64,000 bases of DNA from an uncultured Bacteroidales bacterium (GCA_947168515.1 CAMVMF010000009.1:1-64000); one strand, 5' to 3'. Shown: positions 1 to 7,486, counted from the first letter of the stretch. Made by a program: numbers and translations. The notes: generated by a model from the letters alone, not told the origin.

Positions 1-84
1 ACACATCAACACATAATTCCATTATGCAATATAGCATGTTCAAAAAATATTTCATTTTTTTTCTTTTAGTATTGATAAAAAAAT

Positions 85-178
85 AAGGTAAAATGATAAC
101 TGCGTCATCATTACCGCCGAAGGCGGAATAAATTTACAAGATTTCGCTCGCCTGCGAGCAGGAGAATCATTTTACTTT
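85..178. repeat. Nested palindromic element
   Basis: An outer inverted repeat (85-97 against 166-178, one mismatch) encloses two further perfect palindromes: CCGCC/GGCGG at 114-126 and GCTCGC/GCGAGC at 146-159. It lies just past the 3' end of the minus-strand RHS cassette. The layout (outer arms plus GC-rich inner hairpins) resembles the element at 34894-35050, although the sequences differ. It could be a REP-like mobile palindrome or a bidirectional terminator. Confidence 0.55.
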
Positions 179-194
179 ATTTTTTGACGATTTC

Positions 195-1091
195 TTAATG
201 CGTTATGTCAAATGTCCATTTTCCTAGTTCTTCGCCAACATAAGTGGCTCTTATGCCCACCGCAAGGCCAACTACAACTCCGAGTGGCCCTCCTATCAAA
301 GCCCCTGTACCGATAGGTGCTAATATACCGCCGACTGCTCCGCCAAAGGCACCATAAGTCTGTTGAGAGTCAATCCCATATTGGCATGCGTTTAGTGTAA
401 CATCCACCGCGCCAGTGGCGATTGGCAATGCAGGAATTCTGCTGGATGTCTTATATGCAATTTTCCCAAATGAGGTGTTATTAAACACTTTGCCGTTTCT
501 CCAGCTAAGTCCCTTGCCAAAACCTTCTTTATTCGCATACATGAGAGTCCCGTCGCCCCGTATTGCGACATTCTCGGCGAAATTCTTTGATCCCATGGCG
601 TCATAGACACTGGTCGTGAACGGCAGTATCGGCGGCATGAGGAATTCACTATTCGTCTCTGAGGATGTGACACAGGGAACGTAGGCGGTAATGTCCGACG
701 GCGTATCCCAATCCTCGTATCCCCCACGCAAACCATCGCCCACGATGCCTCCAATTTCAAGATCTGGATTCCAGCGCTTGGTTTTCAATCCATCCCCATA
801 TAGATATTTTCCGTCCGATGTGGCCTTGTAACCTGTTCCGACATTAGCTATCCCATTTGGAGTACGAACAGAATCCATGCCATTGGGATCTTTTGCAATA
901 ATAGGGTTCCATGCGCAGTATGCATACGGTGAGATTGAGGGATATTTATCCGCCATAGGGTCAACGCTCAGCCACATGGTCATCAGCTTGTGGTCCATAT
1001 ACCTTGCGCCGAAATAGCCGTACCCTGTCTCCTCGTCTTGCTCTTTGCCCGTGAAAGCAATACTGTTCTGTATGCCGTTTTTAGTCATCAT
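195..1091 (-). CDS. Orphan RHS core fragment with C-terminal toxin-like tip
   Basis: The first ~70 residues are the end of an RHS-repeat-associated core domain: GYFGARYMD near residue 26, SVDPMADKYPSISPYAYCAWNP, then DPNGMDS, after which polymorphic toxin tips begin. The remaining ~220 residues are a variable tip I do not recognise. It ends in a Gly-rich hydrophobic stretch (about residues 245-285) that could be membrane-active. The YD-repeat shell is missing, and an in-frame TAA lies about 11 codons upstream of the ATG, so this is a displaced cassette and not a full effector. It would act only if recombined onto a full-length RHS gene, or it may be a relic. The start matches that of the second cassette at 2851. 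Confidence 0.7.
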   Translation of the reverse strand: MMTKNGIQNSIAFTGKEQDEETGYGYFGARYMDHKLMTMWLSVDPMADKYPSISPYAYCAWNPIIAKDPNGMDSVRTPNGIANVGTGYKATSDGKYLYGDGLKTKRWNPDLEIGGIVGDGLRGGYEDWDTPSDITAYVPCVTSSETNSEFLMPPILPFTTSVYDAMGSKNFAENVAIRGDGTLMYANKEGFGKGLSWRNGKVFNNTSFGKIAYKTSSRIPALPIATGAVDVTLNACQYGIDSQQTYGAFGGAVGGILAPIGTGALIGGPLGVVVGLAVGIRATYVGEELGKWTFDITH

Positions 1092-1244
1092 CAGTAGGAT
1101 AACGAAGATGTGGCTGTTTTATTGCCACACGCGCTATTTTGGTTCAGTTCATTGCTGCCCGGCGGATTGAAAATCCTTATACTCAATGGGTCTGGATTGC
1201 AAATCCAGACCAGCGACACGCAGCCGAATATCCGCGGGGTCGGG
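1031..1244. repeat. Direct repeat, copy A (RHS cassette boundary)
   Basis: About 214 bp nearly identical to 2791-3004, at a constant offset of 1760 bp. It covers the first ~20 codons of the RHS core fragment plus the noncoding upstream stretch. It could serve as homology for exchange of toxin cassettes. Confidence 0.85.
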
Positions 1245-1314
1245 CTCCAAACTCAATAAATGGAACTACCTGATTAATCATGCCTGATTCTTTTACCTTA
1301 TTTTTTAACCGTTA

Positions 1315-1983
1315 CTAATTACATTTCCTAATAGAAAACTGCTTTACTTTATAATCATCGAAAATGAACCATTCAAACTCTTTTTGATAGATGTTTATTC
1401 TCTGATAGGAATCGGTAATGTCCCAATAACAATTTAAATTACGCGGATCCACATGCCAAGAGTGCACTATGCACAATAATGAATCGTAATAAAAGCATCC
1501 CGCAAGATTCACTCCTGATCTTTGGGCTCCAGACAATAGGTTATACATGTAATAGTTTAAATGGGGACTTACTTGTACATCAAAAGAATCTTGACTTTTA
1601 TTCTGTATCAATATATCTACCAAATAGCCCGAACTGTCATAATGGTCTGAAGTGGATGGGGCAGGAAAAAACATGTCTGAAATTGGTTTTTGCAGAGCGG
1701 ACTTAAGTATACAGAGTAAATCATTCTCCTTGACGGATAACAGTGGAATGCTGAGGGACATTTTGTATACGTTGTATAATTTGTCAGGGATAACACTTAT
1801 CGGTATGGTGTCAAATACGGTGTATCCTTCAAAGAAATTCCGGGCTTCCAACTTACTATTTGTCGTATCCATATTATAATATTCAGCGCAGTCTGGATAA
1901 TAGTTCTGAGAAATGGCAGGAGTTCCTGTCAGCAGGACTAACAACAAGACAAGTAATCGTTTTAATTTGCAAATTTTCCCCAT
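1315..1983 (-). CDS. Secreted protein of unknown function, candidate immunity protein
   Basis: A 222-aa protein with a clear signal peptide (KRLLVLLLVLLTGTPAIS, cleavage probably near residue 25), so it is exported to the periplasm or outer membrane. No family is recognised in the mature part, which is rich in Tyr and Asp with scattered Cys. Its start lies inside the 3' end of the JAB-type toxin gene (22-nt overlap, same strand), the tight arrangement expected of a toxin/immunity pair. A periplasmic immunity protein would suit a toxin acting there. That role is inferred from position only. Confidence 0.6.
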   Translation of the reverse strand: MGKICKLKRLLVLLLVLLTGTPAISQNYYPDCAEYYNMDTTNSKLEARNFFEGYTVFDTIPISVIPDKLYNVYKMSLSIPLLSVKENDLLCILKSALQKPISDMFFPAPSTSDHYDSSGYLVDILIQNKSQDSFDVQVSPHLNYYMYNLLSGAQRSGVNLAGCFYYDSLLCIVHSWHVDPRNLNCYWDITDSYQRINIYQKEFEWFIFDDYKVKQFSIRKCN

Positions 1984-2453
1984 GCTTCTGCATATTTTTT
2001 CATATTAATATATTTGCCTTCATCCGTTGGCACCAAGTGACCAAACTCCATGGATTTCCCTTGAGAATATAAAAAACATTTTGAGGAGGGATGTTTACGT
2101 GCGAAATTTTGATCTGAATGAGACGGATAATAACTTTCATCTTCATTAAATGGATGAAAATGATGCATTTTACTGAAATATTTATACCTATCGGCGGGAT
2201 GCAACATTTTATCAGTAAGCCCAGAAGAAGATAATTCACCTCTATTATCTAACTCATAGTAATCCCATTCCATTGATGCAAGGTCTCTTCCGGCTCCCAG
2301 TTCTGCAATCTTTCTAAAAACGGCTTCTCCTGATGCTATGTGACTAAATTCTAGATATTGTGTACAACCTACCCTAATATCTCCATCTTGTTCATATTGG
2401 AGATGCTGTGGTGGTAATTCAGTGATTCTACATGTTTCTCGAGAGATAGTCAT
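1962..2453 (-). CDS. RHS-associated JAB1-type toxin domain
   Basis: A 163-aa domain with a JAMM/JAB-like metal-binding pattern: H98-x-H100-P, then S111-x-x-D114, with E62 (MEWDYY) as a plausible upstream acidic ligand. JAB1-type domains are a known tip class of bacterial polymorphic toxins and are predicted metal-dependent peptidases. The ATG overlaps the TGA of the preceding RHS core fragment as ATGA. The domain would normally be fused in frame to that core, so this is either a frameshift break or a translationally coupled split toxin. The next gene overlaps its 3' end. Confidence 0.7.
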   Translation of the reverse strand: MTISRETCRITELPPQHLQYEQDGDIRVGCTQYLEFSHIASGEAVFRKIAELGAGRDLASMEWDYYELDNRGELSSSGLTDKMLHPADRYKYFSKMHHFHPFNEDESYYPSHSDQNFARKHPSSKCFLYSQGKSMEFGHLVPTDEGKYINMKKYAEAWGKFAN

Positions 2454-2851
2454 GTCTCGTCCTCTATTAATTTCTTTCCTCTATAAAATTGTATACAATG
2501 GTCTCCTTTACTAGTAATATGTTCAAACCTACCTTTGTCCAAATGAATCTTAACAGTATCGTTCACATCTGGGTCAACTATCTTGATGGGGTTCCACATG
2601 CAATAGTTATACGGACTAATGTTCGGATACTTATCCGCCTTGGGGTCGACACTCAGCCACATGGTCATTACCTCGTGGTCCATATTCCTTGCACCGAAAT
2701 AGGTGTATAAGTAGGTAGAGCCATTAGGTATTCCGCTCCTCGGCCCGTTGCCTCGCTTGCTGGCGAAAGGTCCGCGGGACCCTTCTTTCTCCTCGTCGCG
2801 CTCTTTGCCCGTGAAAGCAAAACTGTTCTGTATGCCGTTTTTAGTCATCAT
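2450..2851 (-). CDS. Orphan RHS core fragment feeding the JAB-type toxin
   Basis: A 133-aa fragment with the RHS core end (FGARNMDHEVMTMWLSVDP, ISPYNYCMWNP, DPDVND) followed by ~35 residues that read like the start of a toxin linker. Compared with the sister cassette it carries a ~25-residue insertion (about residues 22-46, Gly/Ser/Arg-rich) between KERDEE and YFGAR. It ends in a TGA that overlaps the ATG of the JAB domain by 4 nt, a shift of one frame. Together the two ORFs look like one ancestral RHS-JAB C-terminus. Confidence 0.7.
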   Translation of the reverse strand: MMTKNGIQNSFAFTGKERDEEKEGSRGPFASKRGNGPRSGIPNGSTYLYTYFGARNMDHEVMTMWLSVDPKADKYPNISPYNYCMWNPIKIVDPDVNDTVKIHLDKGRFEHITSKGDHCIQFYRGKKLIEDET

Positions 2852-3004
2852 CAGTAGGATAACGAAGATGTGGCTGTTTTATTGCCACACGCGCTATTTT
2901 GGTTCAGTTCATTGCTGCCCGGCGGATTGAAAATCCTTATACTCAATGGGTCTGGATTGCAAATCCAGACCAGCGACACGCAGCCGAACATCCGCTGGGT
3001 CGGG
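2791..3004. repeat. Direct repeat, copy B (RHS cassette boundary)
   Basis: Second copy of the ~214-bp repeat at 1031-1244. It covers the 5' end of the JAB-linked core fragment and its upstream noncoding sequence. Differences are scattered point changes. Confidence 0.85.
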
Positions 3005-3070
3005 AAATCCAGACCAACGGCACGACATGGAACATCCGCTGGGTCGGGTGGGAACATCCGCCGGGTCGGG
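2986..3070. repeat. Three copies of a 19-bp GC-rich repeat
   Basis: gaacatccgctgggtcggg occurs at 2986-3004 and 3030-3048, and with one change at 3052-3070. A fourth diverged copy ends direct repeat A at 1226-1244. The minus-strand reading gives repetitive FPTRRMF/FPTQRMF-like peptides with no recognised protein family, so I treat it as noncoding repeat. Confidence 0.7.
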
Positions 3071-3099
3071 AAATTGTACACTGAATCGTATTTTATTTG

Positions 3100-3213
3100 T
3101 ATCTTTGCACCCATAATTGTGTATTGGTTAATGCAATACAAAAGTACACAAAATTATGGAAACAGGCGACAGGTTGCATGAAAAGTTTTCAACAACCTGT
3201 CGCTCATTTTATT
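3100..3213 (+). other. Candidate small RNA unit: promoter-like box plus two hairpins
   Basis: TATCTTTG at 3100-3107 fits the Bacteroidales -7 box. Just downstream is a long imperfect inverted repeat (3111-3123 with 3145-3159), which encloses GTATTG (3121-3126) / CAATAC (3134-3139). It is followed by an 11-bp perfect hairpin (GCGACAGGTTG at 3166-3176 with its complement at 3193-3203) and then a T-rich stretch. No ORF of note lies downstream. It could be a small RNA or the end of a decayed insertion sequence. Confidence 0.35.
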
Positions 3214-3462
3214 AACACCGCGTTTGCGGAATCAAGGTATTACAAAAAATGAACTTTCTGCCCCGTGTATTAAGACTTGCTGCGGCTATGCCAGTCATGG
3301 GGGGCTCAACTACAATGCACTGACGGACAGGACGAGAAAGAACAGGATGGTGACGAACTACTAACAGCGGAAGGAGGTCTTTGAAGGAGAGGACAAGGCC
3401 GTTTCCCTTCTTTTTGTTGTACGTCAGTAAGTTCTGGGTATTTTAGGCGCAATTTCTTACAT
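3214..3462. other. No recognisable gene
   Basis: About 250 bp with only short broken reading frames on either strand. A small CCGC/GCGG hairpin lies near 3217-3228. One frame gives a short peptide ending LTDRTRKNRMVTNY that may be a decayed protein end, but I cannot assign it. Confidence 0.5.
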
Positions 3463-3508
3463 AAAAAAAGTCTCATAAGTATGTTTTGCACTAACTTATG
3501 AGACTTTT
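3463..3508 (-). terminator. Intrinsic terminator of the tRNA-Ser gene
   Basis: A perfect 15-bp inverted repeat (3466-3480 with 3494-3508) followed, in minus-strand reading, by a run of seven T. It lies directly downstream of the tRNA 3' end. Confidence 0.85.
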
Positions 3509-3513
3509 GGGAG

Positions 3514-3601
3514 CGGAAAGGAAGGGATTCGAACCCTTGAAGCGCTTTTAACGCTTACTCGCTTTCCAGGCGGGCCTCTTCAACCACTCGAGCACCTTTC
3601 C
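3514..3601 (-). tRNA. tRNA-Ser(GGA)
   Basis: An 88-nt class II tRNA on the minus strand. The acceptor stem GGAAAGG (3595-3601) pairs with CCTTTCC (3515-3521), with discriminator G. The T-arm reads GGTTCGAATCC. The anticodon loop CTGGAAA at 3563-3569 gives anticodon GGA (3565-3567), and there is a long variable arm built on AAGCG...CGCTT. CCA is not encoded. Confidence 0.95.
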
Positions 3602-3693
3602 GTGGGTTGGTATTATTCCGCTTTTTGGGAGATTTCCTTGGGCGAAATCGGGTGCAAAAGTACTATTTTTTCTTGGAATAGCAAAAAAAAATG

Positions 3694-3701
3694 TATATTT
3701 G
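3694..3701 (+). promoter_or_regulatory. -7 box of the M49-like gene
   Basis: TATATTTG matches the Bacteroidales TAnnTTTG -7 consensus and lies about 43 bp before the chosen start codon. No clear TTTG -33 box is seen. Confidence 0.6.
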
Positions 3702-3743
3702 CATGAAAACTTTTTTTTTCGAACATTATTAAATTTATTGTAT

Positions 3744-5396
3744 ATGAGAAAATTATCTATTTTTGCTATGGGCTTCGCCATGCTTGCTATGGCGGGGTGT
3801 AACGGTAACAAAACTGAGGAAACAATGGAACATAAGTCGGAAATTCAGCTCAAAGTTGAGGAGTATGCTGAGGTGACTTTGACCTCGGATTTAATAAATG
3901 GTTTGAGCGAAAAAGAAAAGCAATTGGTCGGAGTTTTTATCGAGATTGCCGATGTGATGGACGACCTGTATTGGGATCAGTATTTCGGTCCGGAGAACCG
4001 CAAGGTGCTTGACACGCTCAGCGATCCTGCCGTGAAAGCATTTGCCATGATTCAGTATGGTGCCTGGGACCGTCTAGGCGAGGAGAAGCCCTTTGTGCCA
4101 GGTTTTGGCGAACGCCCTGCAGGTTGTAACTTTTACCCACAGGATATGACCCCAGAAGAATATGAGGCTTTGGCCGACCCGGAGAAGGAAAGCCAGTATA
4201 CAGTGATTCGTCGCGACGAGAACGGCGCATTGAAGGTGGTTCCCTACCATGTGGAGTATGCCGACAGACTGGCCAAGGTGGACAGCCTGATGGGTGTAGC
4301 CATTGAGTTGGCAGAGGATAAGGGCATGAAAAAGTATCTGACAGAGCGCCGCAAGGCTTTGATGACCGACGACTACTACAAGAGTGACTTGGCGTGGATG
4401 GATATGAAACAAAGCAAACTAGACTTCGTGGTGGGTCCTATAGAGAACTACGATGACTATTTGTACGGCAACAAGACCAGTTATGAGTCGTTTGTCCTAG
4501 TGAAGGATGAGCAGTGGAGCAATGACTTGGCCAAGTTTGTGGGTATGCTGCCCCAGTTGCAACGGGAGTTGCCCTGTGACCCGAAATACAAACCCGCTTT
4601 GAAGGGTGCAGCCAGTGACCTGAATGTGTATGATGTTGTTTATTATGCTGGCGACTGCAACGCTGGTTCAAAGACTATTGCCATCAATCTGCCTAACGAT
4701 GAGCGCATCCATCAGACCAAAGGCGCCCGCCGTCTGCAGCTGAAGAACGCCATGAAGGCAAAATTTGATAAGATGGTGGTGCCAATCTCGCAGTTGCTGA
4801 TTTGCGATGAGCAGGTTGACAATGTAAACTTCAATGCTTTTTTCAGCAATGTGTGCTTCCACGAGGTGGCTCACGGCTTAGGTATCAAGAACACAGTAAC
4901 CAAGGGTGAGAGCATGCGCAAGGCTTTGGGCAACCAGTATAGCAACTGGGAAGAGGCTAAGGCTGATATTTGTGGTCTGTTCTTAACCACAAACCTGATT
5001 GAGAAGGGTGAGATTACCAACTGCACGAAGGAGGATGCTTTCGTAACATTTATAGCTGGAATTTTGCGTAGTGTCCGATTTGGAGCTACAGAGGCTCACG
5101 GAATAGCCAATATGATGTGCTTCAATTATCTGCAGGACAACGGAGCTTTCAGCCGCAATGAACAAGGCAAATATGTGGTGAATGTGGAGAAGATGGATGC
5201 AGCAATGCGTAGTTGGGCTGCCCAGATTCTGCAGGTGGAAGGAGAGGGCATGTATGACTTTGCCAAGAAGTATGCTGCCGAGAATGGTATTGTCCGCGAA
5301 GATTTGCAGAAAGACCTCGACCTGATTGGCTTGAATAATATTCCTAGAGACATCGTTTACAACCAAGGCCTGAAAGCTCTTGGCTTGGCTAAATAA
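3744..5396 (+). CDS. M49-like (dipeptidyl peptidase III family) lipoprotein zinc peptidase
   Basis: A 550-aa protein. The ATG at 3744 is chosen because it gives a lipoprotein signal (MRKLSIFAMGFAMLAMAGC, lipobox Cys at 19); a reading extended to 3699 would bury it. The zinc site is H373-E-V-A-H377, followed by E403-E404-A-K-A-D, matching the second M49 motif (EECRAE type) with E404 as likely third ligand. Most M49 enzymes have the hexapeptide HExxGH; this one has the five-residue form known from a minority of the family. It probably removes dipeptides from peptide N-termini at the cell surface or in the periplasm. It is a single gene with its own promoter and terminator. Confidence 0.75.
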   Translation: MRKLSIFAMGFAMLAMAGCNGNKTEETMEHKSEIQLKVEEYAEVTLTSDLINGLSEKEKQLVGVFIEIADVMDDLYWDQYFGPENRKVLDTLSDPAVKAFAMIQYGAWDRLGEEKPFVPGFGERPAGCNFYPQDMTPEEYEALADPEKESQYTVIRRDENGALKVVPYHVEYADRLAKVDSLMGVAIELAEDKGMKKYLTERRKALMTDDYYKSDLAWMDMKQSKLDFVVGPIENYDDYLYGNKTSYESFVLVKDEQWSNDLAKFVGMLPQLQRELPCDPKYKPALKGAASDLNVYDVVYYAGDCNAGSKTIAINLPNDERIHQTKGARRLQLKNAMKAKFDKMVVPISQLLICDEQVDNVNFNAFFSNVCFHEVAHGLGIKNTVTKGESMRKALGNQYSNWEEAKADICGLFLTTNLIEKGEITNCTKEDAFVTFIAGILRSVRFGATEAHGIANMMCFNYLQDNGAFSRNEQGKYVVNVEKMDAAMRSWAAQILQVEGEGMYDFAKKYAAENGIVREDLQKDLDLIGLNNIPRDIVYNQGLKALGLAK

Positions 5397-5429
5397 TTAT
5401 TGCTGAAGTCCCACAGTTGTGGCTAAGAA

Positions 5430-5479
5430 AGGGACCGTCCTATGGGTTGTCAAAACCTTGAGGACGGTTCTTTTTTTTG
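5430..5479 (+). terminator. Intrinsic terminator after the M49-like gene
   Basis: The stem ACCGTCCT / AGGACGGT (5434-5441 with 5461-5468) is followed by an eight-T run. It separates the peptidase gene from the capsule operon promoter. Confidence 0.8.
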
Positions 5480-5584
5480 TATGCTCGTCTTTAGTTACAT
5501 AGCCTGCGGTGTGAGTTCCTTGAGAGAAGCCTTTATTTAAGTTTGTCTTTTTGTAGCGTATTATGATAAAAAAATACTATTTTT

Positions 5585-5615
5585 TTTGTTATTTGGGAAA
5601 AAATGGCTATCTTTG
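5585..5615 (+). promoter_or_regulatory. Capsule operon promoter
   Basis: TTTG (5585-5588) and TATCTTTG (5608-5615) are spaced by 19 bp, an almost ideal Bacteroidales -33/-7 pair. Shortly downstream lies a GTGTAT...ATACAC inverted repeat (about 5629-5655) in the leader. No invertible-promoter repeats flanking the promoter were seen, unlike many Bacteroides capsule loci. Confidence 0.75.
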
Positions 5616-5691
5616 CAATTTCAAGAAGGTGTATGTTATTTAATATAATATACACTGATTAGGTGGATTACGTCTTAGTCCTTGGATAGGG

Positions 5692-5811
5692 ATGGACGTA
5701 GAAATTGGTGAATTAAACCGAAACATCCTCCAGAAACTCCGTGCTTTTTGCATGGGGAGTGGGAGAAATGTGCATATGAGTATGCGTTGTGGTGTTTATT
5801 TATTAAAATGA
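5692..5811 (+). CDS. 39-aa leader ORF overlapping upxY
   Basis: ATG at 5692 opens a 39-residue frame (begins MDVEIGELNRN, ends CGVYLLK). Its TGA overlaps the ATG of upxY as ATGA, which suggests translational coupling. No known family. It lies in the leader of an antiterminator gene, so it could be a regulatory leader peptide, or chance. The overlap is the only support. Confidence 0.35.
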   Translation: MDVEIGELNRNILQKLRAFCMGSGRNVHMSMRCGVYLLK

Positions 5812-6305
5812 ATTGTTCGTTGGAAGAAGGGGAAGAAAAGAAGAGATGGTATGCGGCGAAAGTGTTTTACAACCGAACGCAGCAGATAAGGGAGCAGCTT
5901 GTAGAGGATAGAGTTCAATACTTTATTCCGGATATGATATCTTCGCTGGTTTTCTTTCATGTGGAAGAAGAGTATCTGGCAAAATTCGAACAGGCTAATT
6001 TCAGTAGGCTTTGGGTATACAGAGACCCGCTGACACGTAGACCCACACCGATTCAAGAGAGAGAAATGGAGGTGTTTATCTTTGTCTGTTCAGCGGGCAA
6101 GCAAGGGCTGACGTATCTTGGAGACGATAAGCCAGAATATCACCAAGGAGACATGGTAAGAGTGACAGAGGGTCCTTTCAAAGGGGCAGTTGGCCATATA
6201 AAGAGAATAAAAAAAGACCGCCGTCTAGTAGTAAGCATACGTGGTATTGCAGCCGTGGCAACCACCTATATTCATCCGCAATTTTTGGCAATCGTAAAGC
6301 AATGA
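5808..6305 (+). CDS. upxY: UpxY/NusG-like transcription antiterminator
   Basis: A 165-aa protein with an NGN domain (KKRWYAAKVFYNR to about residue 95) and a C-terminal KOW-type segment (GDMVRVTEGPFKGAVGHIKRI). UpxY proteins ride RNA polymerase through the capsule operon they precede and prevent premature termination. The start at 5808 is preferred over 5748 because an NGN domain needs little N-terminal extension and the leader ORF ends in ATGA there. It is the first operon gene and overlaps the next by 4 nt (ATGA). No UpxZ inhibitor gene follows, unlike the classical Bacteroides fragilis arrangement. Confidence 0.85.
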   Translation: MNCSLEEGEEKKRWYAAKVFYNRTQQIREQLVEDRVQYFIPDMISSLVFFHVEEEYLAKFEQANFSRLWVYRDPLTRRPTPIQEREMEVFIFVCSAGKQGLTYLGDDKPEYHQGDMVRVTEGPFKGAVGHIKRIKKDRRLVVSIRGIAAVATTYIHPQFLAIVKQ

Positions 6306-7486
6306 GAAAACCACTCTTTCCTCTTGATCCTCTGAAAGAGCAGTATTACTTCCCCGGTGGCGAGTTTGTTGAAAACGGGAGCGAGGGTTGTAATGAATTG
6401 AAACCAGAAGAGATAGAGGACGATGACGTTAGGAGAGCCTTCTCAGAGGTGGAGGGTCTTCCGCTTAAGCAATTGTATCTGTGGTTCATGGAACACAGAG
6501 GATCATTTGCACCCTCGACGTTAGTTTGGAGTTTGCGACACAACGGTGGTGACCCGATAAGACCGAGAGAAGGAGGTGGGCTGTATCACGCCATCTTCGT
6601 GCAGCGGCCACTGAATACGGTGTATGAAGTGGATGTGTTTCTGTCGAATTGCAATCAGAACATGGAAACGGGGGGTTATTTGGTTTGCTGCTGTCGCACT
6701 TCGGCAGTGAAGAAAGCGGTGATATATAGGCGGTACCCGAAGCCGTTGAATAAGATTGTCTACGGATTGCATTATTTATGGCACCGCGTGTGTCCGAAGC
6801 TGAAGTTGACTAAAAGATTATATTTTGCAGTAACTAAAGGCAAAAATAGAACTTTTCATAGGGTAGAGGTTTTGGGGCGGTTGTATCATGCTGGCTTTGA
6901 AGTGGTATATGAAAATACAACCCACGGAGAATTCAGAGTGATAGCACGAAAAGCGAAAGAACCCATAACGGTAGGAGTGCCTAGCTCATCACCAATAGCT
7001 AAGTTACGTAGAGTTGGGAAAAACGGAAAGATCATAACGGTGTATAAATTTCGCACAATGTATTCGTATAGTGAGTATTTGCAGGAGTATGTGTATGAAC
7101 ACCGTAAGTTGGACAATACTGGGAAATTCTATCACGATTACCGTGTGAATGTTTTGGGAGGCATATTGCGGAAGACATGGCTAGATGAATTGCCAATGGT
7201 GGTGAATATGCTGAAGGGGGAAATGAAGTTAGTGGGTGTTCGGCCGTTGTCGAGCCAGTTTTTCGGTCTATATACCCCTGAGATGCAGGAGCTGCGCATT
7301 AAGACTAAGCCTGGACTGCTCCCACCGCTCTATTATGAAAAAGTGCAGCCAGAGACGTTAGAAGAGATTCAGGAGTCGGAGAGACGTTACTGTGAGGCCT
7401 ATTTGAAGCATCCATTCAGAACTGACTGGAGGTACTTTTGGGGGATTGTTAATAACATTATTTTTAAGCATAAGCATTCGCATTAG
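6302..7486 (+). CDS. Phosphoglycosyl transferase-like sugar transferase with an unusual N-terminal half
   Basis: A 394-aa protein. The C-terminal half (about 225-394) carries bacterial sugar transferase motifs: KFRTM at 249-253, the catalytic D295-E296-LP pair, NMLKGEM and VGVRP. This family moves a sugar phosphate onto undecaprenyl phosphate to start the glycan. The usual membrane re-entrant helix before the catalytic core is absent. The first ~220 residues instead form a soluble region with weak class I methyltransferase character (YHAGFEVV, GEFRVIARK). It is probably the initiating enzyme of the operon, although the missing helix makes membrane contact unclear. Confidence 0.7.
   Translation: MRKPLFPLDPLKEQYYFPGGEFVENGSEGCNELKPEEIEDDDVRRAFSEVEGLPLKQLYLWFMEHRGSFAPSTLVWSLRHNGGDPIRPREGGGLYHAIFVQRPLNTVYEVDVFLSNCNQNMETGGYLVCCCRTSAVKKAVIYRRYPKPLNKIVYGLHYLWHRVCPKLKLTKRLYFAVTKGKNRTFHRVEVLGRLYHAGFEVVYENTTHGEFRVIARKAKEPITVGVPSSSPIAKLRRVGKNGKIITVYKFRTMYSYSEYLQEYVYEHRKLDNTGKFYHDYRVNVLGGILRKTWLDELPMVVNMLKGEMKLVGVRPLSSQFFGLYTPEMQELRIKTKPGLLPPLYYEKVQPETLEEIQESERRYCEAYLKHPFRTDWRYFWGIVNNIIFKHKHSH

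Noticed and set aside
2851-3141. Minus-strand frame with FPTRRMF-like repeats
   Set aside because: It is made of the 19-bp repeats and direct repeat B, ends before the RHS core frame, and has no family. Treated as noncoding repeat.
5748-5807. Upstream ATG start for upxY at 5748
   Set aside because: It adds 20 residues with no NGN similarity, and the leader ORF ends in ATGA exactly at 5808.
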